64,000 nt of DNA from UBA4427 sp046351135. GTDB lineage: Bacteria; Myxococcota_A; UBA9160; UBA4427. A program made the position numbers and the translations under genes. This document shows, piece after piece, positions 47,348-55,497 of this stretch. Below the pieces are notes generated by a model that saw only the letters and a program-made list of their open reading frames with translations, made no database searches and was not told the DNA's origin. The stretch is from contig JAXLZA010000007.1 in NCBI GenBank assembly GCA_046351135.1, positions 1-64,000 of the forward strand, written 5' to 3'. Position 1 is the first letter of the stretch; each line of letters begins with the position of its first letter.

Positions 47348-48333
47348 GCCCGGACGAAGTGGACGACGCGCTCGGCCGACAGGGCCACGCTGCGATCGGG
47401 ATCGGGCTGCCAGAGCTCGCCGTCGACCGTGAAGCCGCAGCTCATGCGGAGCTCGGCGTGCTCGACGTTGCGGCTCGTGTAGCCGGTCTCCGGGGTCACC
47501 CAGCTCGCCGGCCGCCCGCGCAGCATGCCGATCGCGGCCTTGCCGATCTTCTCGCAGGGCGCGGCGATGGCGGTGAAGCGGACGCCGCCCGGACCCTTGC
47601 CCCAGAACGGCCGCATGCGGGCGAACAGGCGCGAGAGGGTCGAGGCGATCACGAGGTGGTACTCGCCCTGCATGACCTCCTCGCCGTCGAGCAGGATCTG
47701 GACCTTGTCGGGCTCGAGGATGCCGGAGCGGTCGCCGGTGATGACGCGGCCGAGCAGGCCCGCCGTCACGAGGGTCGCACCGGGCACGCCCTCCACGATG
47801 CTCTTCTGGCCGTCCTGGTCGAAGAGGCGGTGGTTCAGCTCGATCGCGCGCTTGATCAGGCCCGCGCCGAAGAACATCCCGTACTGGACACCGCGCTCGG
47901 GACCGAAGCCGTAGGCGACCCGCAGCACGCGCCGCGGCTCGACCCGCTCGGCGATGCGCCCGGCCCGGGCCGAGGCCAGCATCGCCGCGAGGCCGCGCAA
48001 CGGATTGCGATCGGCGCCGAGGTCCATGGCGCTCATGTTCGTCCGGCCCGCGCGCAGCGGGGCCACGAGCGGCAGGCGCTCGCCGAAGGGATTGCTCGTG
48101 AGGATCTCGGTCAGGATGGACTGGAGCGTGCCATCGCCCCCGTTCACGACCAGCAGATCCACGTCCTTCGCGGCGAGCTCGGCCAGCGCGTCCGGAATGA
48201 CGCCGGCGTTCTGCGTTTCGACGTGGAGGACATCGGGATGGCTTCGCAGGAAGCCCAGCATGCGACCCACCTGCTCCTGGCTCTTGCCGGCTCGCAGGTT
48301 GTTGACGACACCGATTCGCAAATGGGTCCCCAT
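47344..48333 (-). CDS. Diacylglycerol kinase catalytic domain protein (lipid kinase)
   Basis: 329 residues of the DAGK/YegS fold. The nucleotide-binding GGDGTL lies at residues 65-70, within LLVVNGGDGTLQSIL; the second domain is the beta-sandwich containing ILLDGEEVMQGEYHLVIAS and ELRMSCGFTVDGELW. It should phosphorylate diacylglycerol or a related lipid. Its stop overlaps the start of the Tam41-like gene, so kinase and cytidylyltransferase are translated together, consistent with a route diacylglycerol to phosphatidate to CDP-diacylglycerol. Sphingosine- or ceramide-like substrates remain possible. Confidence 0.87.
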   Translation of the reverse strand: MGTHLRIGVVNNLRAGKSQEQVGRMLGFLRSHPDVLHVETQNAGVIPDALAELAAKDVDLLVVNGGDGTLQSILTEILTSNPFGERLPLVAPLRAGRTNMSAMDLGADRNPLRGLAAMLASARAGRIAERVEPRRVLRVAYGFGPERGVQYGMFFGAGLIKRAIELNHRLFDQDGQKSIVEGVPGATLVTAGLLGRVITGDRSGILEPDKVQILLDGEEVMQGEYHLVIASTLSRLFARMRPFWGKGPGGVRFTAIAAPCEKIGKAAIGMLRGRPASWVTPETGYTSRNVEHAELRMSCGFTVDGELWQPDPDRSVALSAERVVHFVRA

Positions 48334-48402
48334 CGTGAGGGAAGCTCGGGACTCGATCGGTCCTCGCGTCGGCAGCCCGCAGACGGGCGGCCTCCACAGG
48401 CG

Positions 48403-49566
48403 CTAACGGCGATCGATCGGATTCATGAATGTGATGGATGCCACACCCGTCACGTTCAGCTCCGCAGTCTCGTCTTCGCTCTCCCGTTGTGAGTTGGAAA
48501 CACGTTCGGTCCGGCTGGGAGGGGGGGACGGGCTTTCCAGCGCGCGGCCGATGCTAACCGCGATCCGGGTGTCCGCCCAGACCTCCTGAGGCTGGGATGA
48601 CCTTCGGATGAACCAGCGAAAGGGCTGAGGGATCACCTCGAGCGGATCGAAGCGCAGCCATTCGTTGCTGAGGCGGATCTCCCCCGAACTTCCCGTCCCG
48701 AGCAGCTCGAAGCGATCCGGGACCGGGAAGCCCGTCCCCGTCTTGCCCGAGAGCCACCCGGAGCCCTCCTTCCAGCGGGCCGGGAAGCGGCTCCAGGCGG
48801 CCGTCGTCCGGCCCGGAACGGGGCGGGCGGCGATCTGCCAGGCGCCGACGAAGGAGTCGTCCCCGGTGACCTGGAGTCCGTAGAAGAGGGCCGGGCCCGA
48901 GCGTCCGAAGACGTCCACCCGGCGGTCGAGGAGGGTCGCCTCGTCGTCGGGGGTCCAGGTGTGGACGAGCCAGGTCCGCCCCTTCACGGGGACCGCAGCG
49001 GTCATCCAGGGCGCCTTCAGCGTGCCCTGGGTCACCGCCCCGACGGCGAGCACCTCGACGAAGTACCGGCTCGGGAGCTGCGCCGCCGGCACCGGGCCCG
49101 CGAGGGCGGTGGCCGCGAGGTCGAAGTCGAGCCGGATCTCGACGTCCTCCTTCGTGATCTTCAGCGCACCCTTCGGGCGGTGGAGGTCGAGGTGGCTCGC
49201 GGCGATGTCGAGGAAGAGCCGGTCGGGGGAGAGGGTCCACGCGTTGCGGCGCCGACCGTTGACGTAGCGGTAGGGGGGGCGGCCGCGCTCCATCAGATGG
49301 CCCACGGCGACGGCGCTGTGGTCGCCCGGGCCGGCGTTCGTGATCAGGAAGCGCTGCGTGATGCGGTGGCCCGAATCGAGCTCGACGAAGAGGGTCCAGT
49401 ACTCGCTTGCGTGGTCGCCGATGGGCAGGCGCGCGCTCGGGTCGAGCGGCGTGGCCGGCGCGGCCGATGCGGACATGACCGGCGCGAGGAGCAGTGCGGC
49501 GACGAGCGCGATCCGGGCGGCGAGGCCGCGCGGTCGCCCTGCTTCTGGGCCGGATCGACTTGCCAA
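48403..49566 (-). CDS. Exported lipocalin-like protein (CrtC/AttH-related)
   Basis: 387 residues starting at TTG 49566, chosen because GAGAGGGGAG lies about six bases upstream and the resulting amino end (ARIALVAALLLAPVMSASA) is a signal peptide. The mature part starts with ASEYWTLFVELDSGHRITQRFLITNAG, continues through two beta-rich repeats (DVEIRLDFDLA ... GTLKAPWMTA; TWLVHTWTPDDE), and resembles the double lipocalin fold of hydroxyneurosporene hydratase-like/AttH proteins, which bind or hydrate lipids. The carboxyl 45 residues are Ser/Thr-rich. No catalytic claim can be made. Confidence 0.62.
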   Translation of the reverse strand: MASRSGPEAGRPRGLAARIALVAALLLAPVMSASAAPATPLDPSARLPIGDHASEYWTLFVELDSGHRITQRFLITNAGPGDHSAVAVGHLMERGRPPYRYVNGRRRNAWTLSPDRLFLDIAASHLDLHRPKGALKITKEDVEIRLDFDLAATALAGPVPAAQLPSRYFVEVLAVGAVTQGTLKAPWMTAAVPVKGRTWLVHTWTPDDEATLLDRRVDVFGRSGPALFYGLQVTGDDSFVGAWQIAARPVPGRTTAAWSRFPARWKEGSGWLSGKTGTGFPVPDRFELLGTGSSGEIRLSNEWLRFDPLEVIPQPFRWFIRRSSQPQEVWADTRIAVSIGRALESPSPPPSRTERVSNSQRESEDETAELNVTGVASITFMNPIDRR

Positions 49567-49894
49567 CGTCGCGCTCCCCTCTCGTCGCGTCCCCGGACTT
49601 TCGTCGCAGGGCGCTCGCCGGCTCCGTCGGCGATCCCGATTCCGGCCCCGCCGTCCACCGCGTCCCCCCGACGCGGCTTTCGAGCGGCTGCGATCGAGGC
49701 TATCACACGCCCCGACGCGATCCGATCGCGCGGCGCGCGCATCCCCCGACGGATCGCCGCCGCGCAGGACGCGCCGGGCGCAGAGAGAGTCCCACCGGTC
49801 GCGCGCGGTTCCCTCCGGCCGCCGCGACCCCGGGGCGCAGGGCAATCGGCCGTGGCGGGGCCAGCGGGCCGGGAAGCGGGAGGAGCGTTCGAAC
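49567..49894. other. 328-base divergent intergenic region
   Basis: Separates the exported lipocalin-like gene (minus) from the metallophosphoesterase gene (plus). It should contain both promoters and the two leader regions. Longer frames from either gene extend into it but begin without ribosome-binding sites. I see no repeat, hairpin or small gene. Confidence 0.5.
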
Positions 49895-50926
49895 GTGCGC
49901 GCGGTGATCCGGTTCGCGCATCTCTCGGACTGGCACGCGACGACCCTGGTCGGCGCGGGCCTCGAGGCGTTCCGGGGCAAGCGCCTGTCGGGCTACGCCT
50001 CCTGGGCGATCAGCCGCCGCCACCACCACGCCCCGGCGATCCTCGACGCGGCCCTGCGCGACGTCCGTGCCCAGGCCCTCGATCGCATCCTGGTCACCGG
50101 GGACCTGACCCACATCTCGCTGCCCACCGAGTTCGAGGCGGCCCGCGCGCAGCTCGAGCGCCTCGGCGATCCGGAGCGCGTCTTCCTCATCCCGGGCAAC
50201 CACGACTGTTATGTGCCGGTCCCCGCGGAGCAGGGCTGGGATCGCTGGGCGGCCTATCTCCGCGGCCTCGAGCCGGGCGAGCTCGCGGGCGCGCTCGCGA
50301 CGTCCGCGCCCGCCGGCGCCGCCGCGCCCGAGGCGGCGAGCGTCGATGCCCTGCGCGCCGCCCTCACGTCGCCGCCCGGCGCGCGGCGTGCTCCCCGCTA
50401 CGAGGACTATCCGACGCTGCGGCTCTTCGGCCGGGCGGCTCTGATCGGGCTCTGCTCGTCGATCCCGACGCCGATCTTCCGGGCGGGCGGACGCCTCGGG
50501 CCGACCCAGCTCGCGCGCCTGCGGAGGCTCCTCGTCGGGCTCGGCGCGCGGGGCTTCTTCCGCATCCTGATGATCCACCATCCCGTGCATCCCTTCGGCG
50601 AGCCCGAGCGCCGCGCGCTCTGGGACGGCCAGGCCCTGCGCGATCTGCTCGCGGAGGTGGGAGCGGAGCTCGTCCTGCACGGCCACAAGCACCGCCGCCG
50701 AGTCCATCTCCTCGAGGGGCCAGGGGCCGCGATCCCGGCGATCGGGGTGCCCTCGAGCTCCGAGGTCGGGAGCCGCCCGGACCGCCCGGCGCAGTACCAC
50801 GTCTTCACCGTCCGGGAGGACGCGACGGGTCGCTTCATGCTCGAAGCGGTCGTGCGCGGCTACGACGCGGCGACCGGCGGCTTCGTGGGACTGCCGGACC
50901 GGCTGCTCGAGCCCGGCGCCGCCTGA
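49895..50926 (+). CDS. Metallophosphoesterase
   Basis: 343 residues from GTG 49895, with GGGAGGAG nine bases upstream. The calcineurin-like dimetal site is complete: LSDWHA, TGDLTH, PGNHDC, MIHHPVHP and HGHKHRRR. Between the GD and GNHD-containing halves is an Ala/Pro-rich insert near residues 130-165. Members hydrolyse cyclic nucleotides, UDP-diacylglucosamine or other diesters; the sequence does not say which. Nearby kdsA and glycosyltransferase genes make an envelope role possible. The 3' end overlaps the convergent nucleotidyltransferase by 67 bases. Confidence 0.87.
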   Translation: MRAVIRFAHLSDWHATTLVGAGLEAFRGKRLSGYASWAISRRHHHAPAILDAALRDVRAQALDRILVTGDLTHISLPTEFEAARAQLERLGDPERVFLIPGNHDCYVPVPAEQGWDRWAAYLRGLEPGELAGALATSAPAGAAAPEAASVDALRAALTSPPGARRAPRYEDYPTLRLFGRAALIGLCSSIPTPIFRAGGRLGPTQLARLRRLLVGLGARGFFRILMIHHPVHPFGEPERRALWDGQALRDLLAEVGAELVLHGHKHRRRVHLLEGPGAAIPAIGVPSSSEVGSRPDRPAQYHVFTVREDATGRFMLEAVVRGYDAATGGFVGLPDRLLEPGAA

Positions 50927-51771
50927 CGTCGCCGCTCCGCCAGGATCTTGCGCACGAGGATCAGGTCGTCGAGCTTGTCGACGTCGACGGCCGCCTCGGC
51001 CTGCGGGAGCGGGATCGCCTCGGCGCGGATGCCGAGCACCCGGGAGACCTGCACGAAGGCCTGGGGGAGGGTGAGCCGGCGCATCAGGAAGCGGGCGAGG
51101 TTGCGCAGGCCGAAGGCCCGGGCGATCCGCCACGGCCGCTTGCGCAGGCCCTCGACGCGCTGCCAGAAGAGCGCGGCCTCCCGCGACGCCTCCGTCCTGA
51201 AGTAGAACAGGTTGGCGCCGGAGTAGGCCTCGCCCCGGAACTTGAGATAGGTCCGTCGGGCCTCGGGAAAGCGGACCCGGATCACGCTCCGCGGCACGAG
51301 GCCGAGGCAGAGGTCGGCGCTGCTCTTCTCGCTCGCCGTGAAGAACGTCGCGAGCATCGCGTCGTCGAGCAGGGCGTGGTCGGCGGTCGTGACGAGGATG
51401 GGGCCTTCGCGCAGATCGAGACGGTCGAGGCTCGCCAGCACGCTGCGGCTCGGGGAGTCGGTGCTCGCGAGGATCTCGACGCGGCCCTCGGCGCACCAGC
51501 GCGCGAGGTCGGGCAGGGGCTCGAGCAGATCGACGCGGTCGATGTTGACGAGGACGCGCTCGATCGACGGCCATTCGAGCAGCCGGCGCACGACGCGGAC
51601 CAGCATCGGCTCGCCTTCGATGTCGAGCAGGGCGCGGTGGGCGGCGCCGTCTCCGGCGGCCAGGGCGTCGCCGCCGGGCCGACGGCCCGCGAGCACGATC
51701 GCGCGACGCGGGCCCGGGGCACGCCCTGCCGCCGCCGAGGGCGGCGACGCGTCGTGCGGCGGGGACGACAT
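50860..51771 (-). CDS. MobA-like NTP transferase (nucleotidyltransferase family protein)
   Basis: 303 residues from ATG 51771. A nucleotide-sugar-transferase fold is seen in AIVLAGRRPGGDAL, HRALLDIEGEPMLVRVV, ILVTTADHALLDD and AEAAVDVDKLDDLILV, the order used by MobA and CobY-like NTP transferases. The G-x-G-T-R-M signature is altered to AGRRPGGD, so the substrate may differ. It starts 17 bases after the kdsA stop on the same strand, and probably shares its transcript, hinting at lipopolysaccharide or polar-lipid synthesis. It is not a KdsB match. Confidence 0.75.
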   Translation of the reverse strand: MSSPPHDASPPSAAAGRAPGPRRAIVLAGRRPGGDALAAGDGAAHRALLDIEGEPMLVRVVRRLLEWPSIERVLVNIDRVDLLEPLPDLARWCAEGRVEILASTDSPSRSVLASLDRLDLREGPILVTTADHALLDDAMLATFFTASEKSSADLCLGLVPRSVIRVRFPEARRTYLKFRGEAYSGANLFYFRTEASREAALFWQRVEGLRKRPWRIARAFGLRNLARFLMRRLTLPQAFVQVSRVLGIRAEAIPLPQAEAAVDVDKLDDLILVRKILAERRRQAAPGSSSRSGSPTKPPVAAS

Positions 51772-51787
51772 CGCTGGCGGGGTCGGG

Positions 51788-52609
51788 CTACCGGGCCGGA
51801 GCGAGATTGCGCAACGCCGAGTCGATCGCGCGCACCTCCGCCAGCAGCCGATCGAGATCCTCGAAGCTGATCTGGCTGGGACCGTCGCAGGGGGCGTGCT
51901 CGATGTCGGGATGGGTCTCGATGAAGAGCGCGTCGATCCCCGTCGCCACAGCCGCCCGGGCCAGCGGGGCCACGAAGCGCCGATCGCCGCCCGAGGAGCC
52001 GCCGTTCGCACCGGGGTACTGGACCGCATGCGTCGCGTCGAAGCAGACCGGCGCGAACTCCCGCATCTGCACCAGGCCCGCCATGTCGGTCACGAGGTTG
52101 TTGTAGCCGAAGCAGGTTCCGCGGTCGGTCACGAGGATGTCCTCGCAGCCGTAGTGCTTGAGCTTGTCGACCGCGTGGCGCATGTCGTGGGGCGCCACGA
52201 ACTGGCCCTTCTTGACGTTGACTGCGATGCCCGTCGCCGCGCACGCCGCGATCAGGTCCGTCTGGCGCATCAGGAAGGCCGGGACCTGGATGATGTCGAC
52301 GACCTGGGCCGCGATCTTCGGCTGGCTCGGGTCGTGGACGTCGGTCAGCAGCGGCAGACCGGTCTCGCGCTTCACCGCCGCCAGCGTTCGAAGACCCTCG
52401 TCGATGCCGGGGCCGCGGAACGAGTCGTGTCGCGAGCGGTTCGCCTTGTCGAAGGAGGCCTTGAAGACGAGCGGAAAGTCGTGCTTCTCGGCGAGCTGTT
52501 GGATGGTACGAGCGACCTCGATGGTGTCCTGCTCGTTCTCGATCACGTTGAGACCGCTGATCAGAACGAGCGGGGCCCCCCCGCCGACCGGAATCTTGCC
52601 AATCCGCAT
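51788..52609 (-). CDS. kdsA: 3-deoxy-8-phosphooctulonate synthase (Kdo-8-phosphate synthase)
   Basis: 273 residues. It condenses phosphoenolpyruvate with arabinose 5-phosphate in LPS inner-core synthesis. Recognisable stretches are LVFKASFDKANRS, RGPGIDEGLRTL, LLTDVHDPSQ, VDIIQVPAFLMRQTDL, VNVKKGQFVAPHDM, DILVTDRGTCFGYNNLVTDM and DATHAVQYPG. The Cys present in the metal-dependent class is not at the usual NCGP position near the start (VISGLNVIEN), suggesting a metal-independent enzyme. ATG 52609 has AGAGGA upstream. Confidence 0.95.
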   Translation of the reverse strand: MRIGKIPVGGGAPLVLISGLNVIENEQDTIEVARTIQQLAEKHDFPLVFKASFDKANRSRHDSFRGPGIDEGLRTLAAVKRETGLPLLTDVHDPSQPKIAAQVVDIIQVPAFLMRQTDLIAACAATGIAVNVKKGQFVAPHDMRHAVDKLKHYGCEDILVTDRGTCFGYNNLVTDMAGLVQMREFAPVCFDATHAVQYPGANGGSSGGDRRFVAPLARAAVATGIDALFIETHPDIEHAPCDGPSQISFEDLDRLLAEVRAIDSALRNLAPAR

Positions 52610-53050
52610 TCGCGTCCTCTCTCGTGTGCACACGCCGGAAGCATCCCGATTGATGCGACCGGGCCCCCCTGTGCAGCCCCCTCGATGGCCGGTTCGTCGC
52701 CGGTTTCCGGCGTTGAGTATCCCCGGATCGGGCGTGGAGTCGAGGGCTCGGGTCCGACTCGTTCCCATTCTCGGCGAAACGAGCGGCCTTCTTGTAGCAA
52801 AATGAACGCGAAGGGCACTCGTCGGTTCCCGGCGACGCGCCGCGGGCGAACGCCGGAGCCCCGGTGGCGCCCGGTCGGGCCGGGCGAGCCCGAGGCGTGA
52901 CGCTCGCGGTGTGGGGGGATCAGGCATCGCTCGTGGTGCGGTGGCCGCCGCCGGAGGACGGGCGCCGGTGGTGTAGACTGCGCGCGTTCCGATCCCCCAT
53001 CGCAGACCGGCTGGCCGGGTCCGAGCCCGGATCCGCCGCCGCGGGGCGCC
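52610..53050. other. 441-base divergent intergenic region between kdsA and the glycosyltransferase fusion
   Basis: No supported gene. Plus-strand frames here are continuations of kdsA shadows. The middle (about 52780-52820) contains a short A/T-richer patch (TTCTTGTAGCAAAATGAACG), the best place for a promoter; no consensus -35/-10 pair can be assigned with confidence. Confidence 0.5.
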
Positions 53051-55486
53051 GTGCCTTCGATGACCGATTCCGCATCGCCGACCGCCGAGCAGCTCCGCGC
53101 GTCGATGGAGTGCGTCGTGCTGGGGCCACGCCCGGGCGCACGCCTCTCGGATCGACCGCCCGTCGAGATCTTCCTGGGGACCGAGCCCGCCCAGTACCGC
53201 GCGAATCGCGTCTTCGGCTTCTCGATCGAGAAGGTGCGCGATCCGGGGCGGGAGGTCCGGATCTTCTTCATGTCCGAGCTCCCGGGCTTCGATCGCCGGG
53301 GCTGGACGACGGGCTTCACCAACTATCGCTTCGCGATCCCCGCCTTCTGCGGCGGACACGGCCGCGCGATCTACAACGACGAGGACGAGATCTACCTGAC
53401 GGATCCGGGCGAGCTCTTCGACCTCGACCTCGCCGGCGCCGGCTATCTCGCGATCTCCGACACCGAGTCCTCCGTCATGTTGATCGACTGCGAGCGCATG
53501 GCGCCCGTCTGGACCCTCCGGGAGGCCCAGCACGCCTGGAAGCGCGCCCTCCTGCGCAAGGCCTCGAAGGCGACGGGCCATCGCGGCGACCTCGACCCGC
53601 ATTGGAACGCCCGCGATGAGGAGTTCGTCCCCGGCCGCAGCCATCTGCTGCACTACACGACCCTCCACACCCAGCCCTGGCGCCCGTTCCCCGAGCGCTT
53701 CGTCTACCAGGAGGGGGCGTACACCCAGCTGTGGCACGACCTCGAGCGCGAGGCGATCGCCCGCGGCTTCGAGCTCTTCCACCGCGCCGCGCCGAGCCGG
53801 CTCTTCGCGGCCCATTGCCGGCGGCTCGAAGGGGTGGCGCGCGGCGAGCTGCCGAGCGCGGTCGGGGAGCAGGGCGTGATCGGCCGCGCCTGTGAGGCCC
53901 TCGCGCGCCAGACGAAGAGCCGCGGGGCGATCGAGCTGCTGCCCGATCTGCGCGGCGGGGCCGAGTCGCGCCCCGGGCGCTTCGGTCTCGACGTCGAGCG
54001 CCGGCTCGGTCTGCTCGAGTGGCTGGCCGAGGGGCCGGGTGCGGCGGTCGAGGACGGCATCGTCTGCGTCGACGGGCTCGAGGGCATCCCGGTCTGGGAC
54101 GTGCCCTGGATCGTCGAGTCGCTCTTCGAGCGCGCGGGGCGCTTCGTGTTCGTCGCCGTCCGGTGTCGCGAGACGCCTTCCCGGCGCTTCCTGCATCCCC
54201 CCGCCGGCACCGTCTTCACCCCCGACTGGTGGCGCGCGCATTTCGAGGCGGCGGCGGTGCGCCATCCCGGCGTGCGCTGGGAGCTCGTCACGACCCGCGG
54301 TCGCGACTTCGAGCGCGACGGATACCACGTCGCGTTCGGCGGGCCGCGTCAGGACGCGACCCCGCCGCGGATCTGGACCTGGACGGACGGAGAGCCCGGC
54401 CCCGAGCAGGCGGCCCAGGCGCTCGCGAACGCGCTGGGCGGCGCCTCCCGCTCGCTGCGTGGCCGCGGCGAAGAGGCGGGGTCGCCCGCGCCGGATCTGC
54501 TGATCGTCGCCGGCCGGGAGGTCGCCGAGCCGGCCCGGCGGCTGCGCGAGCAGGGGCGGGGCCGATGTCTCGTGGTCGCGCTCGGGGCGGACGCGGCGCT
54601 GCCGATCGACGAGGTCGACCTCGCCGTCGTCCTGCCCGGCGAGACGCTCTTCCCCCATCCCCGCAAGCTCGAGATCGATCTGCCGCTCGTCCCGCCGCTG
54701 CCCCGCGCCGCGGCGCTCGCGCCGCCGCTCGCGGAGCTCGCGGCGCGTGCGGGGCCGCGTCTCGTGATCCGGCTCGAAGCGGAGGCGGCAGCGCCCCTCG
54801 ACGTGCGGGAGGCCGAGGCGCTCGGGCGTCGGATCGCGGAGAGCGCGAGGGCGCTGTCGGCGACGGTCGTTCTGTCGGCGTCGTCGATCTGGGGCGAGGC
54901 GATCGTCGAGGCGTGTCGGCGAGGGCTAGGCGGGGCCGCGCTCGTCGTGCGCGATCCGGCGGCCGGCGTCGAGGGTCGCGAGGTGGGCGCACGGCCGTGG
55001 CCGGGGCTGCTCGCGCTGGGCGACGTGTTCGTGCTGGTGGGGGCGGGCGAGGCGACCTGGGCGCGCGTGACGGCGACCGGGCGACCGATCTTCGTCGCGG
55101 GCCTCGCGGCGACGGCGTCGGGGGCTTCGGGTCCGTCCGCATCCGGTACGGGGAAGGGGACGGGGCCGATCCACGCGCTCCGCGCGCGCCTCGTCGACGC
55201 GGTGGTCACGCGGGCCCGAGCGCGGCCCGCCAACGATCGGGGGACGACGCGGCCGCAAGAAGGGCTCGAGTGGCTCTGTGCCCGGCTCGTCGAGCGGGGC
55301 GTCGTCCGGCCCCAGCGTGAGCCGGATGCGCTCGCCCGGGGGCTGATCGCGGCGGGGCGAGCGCGGGTGCTCGCCGGCCCGATCACGGCGAACGACCTCG
55401 CGGGCTTCGCGCCGGGCCCGGCCCCGGCCCTCGAGCGCGTCGCGGGCCGCGTGCGTGCGCTGCTCGGGACGGACGCGATCGGCTGA
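53051..55486 (+). CDS. GT8-like / ELM1-family glycosyltransferase fusion protein
   Basis: 811 residues, start GTG 53051 or ATG 53060. Residues about 35-190 resemble a GT8 glycosyltransferase: EIFLGTEPAQYRANRVF, then AIYNDEDEIYLTDPGELFDL, where the acidic run stands for the DxD nucleotide-sugar site. Residues about 190-480 are a less clear mixed region. From about 485 the sequence matches the ELM1/GtrOC1 family: DLLIVAGREVAEPARRL, DLAVVLPGETLFPHPRKLE and GLGGAALVVRDPAA. ELM1-type proteins are GT-B-fold transferases in bacteria. Divergent from kdsA, so a role in LPS core or another surface glycan is likely but inferred. Confidence 0.68.
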   Translation: MPSMTDSASPTAEQLRASMECVVLGPRPGARLSDRPPVEIFLGTEPAQYRANRVFGFSIEKVRDPGREVRIFFMSELPGFDRRGWTTGFTNYRFAIPAFCGGHGRAIYNDEDEIYLTDPGELFDLDLAGAGYLAISDTESSVMLIDCERMAPVWTLREAQHAWKRALLRKASKATGHRGDLDPHWNARDEEFVPGRSHLLHYTTLHTQPWRPFPERFVYQEGAYTQLWHDLEREAIARGFELFHRAAPSRLFAAHCRRLEGVARGELPSAVGEQGVIGRACEALARQTKSRGAIELLPDLRGGAESRPGRFGLDVERRLGLLEWLAEGPGAAVEDGIVCVDGLEGIPVWDVPWIVESLFERAGRFVFVAVRCRETPSRRFLHPPAGTVFTPDWWRAHFEAAAVRHPGVRWELVTTRGRDFERDGYHVAFGGPRQDATPPRIWTWTDGEPGPEQAAQALANALGGASRSLRGRGEEAGSPAPDLLIVAGREVAEPARRLREQGRGRCLVVALGADAALPIDEVDLAVVLPGETLFPHPRKLEIDLPLVPPLPRAAALAPPLAELAARAGPRLVIRLEAEAAAPLDVREAEALGRRIAESARALSATVVLSASSIWGEAIVEACRRGLGGAALVVRDPAAGVEGREVGARPWPGLLALGDVFVLVGAGEATWARVTATGRPIFVAGLAATASGASGPSASGTGKGTGPIHALRARLVDAVVTRARARPANDRGTTRPQEGLEWLCARLVERGVVRPQREPDALARGLIAAGRARVLAGPITANDLAGFAPGPAPALERVAGRVRALLGTDAIG

Positions 55487-55497
55487 GGTCGGATTCT

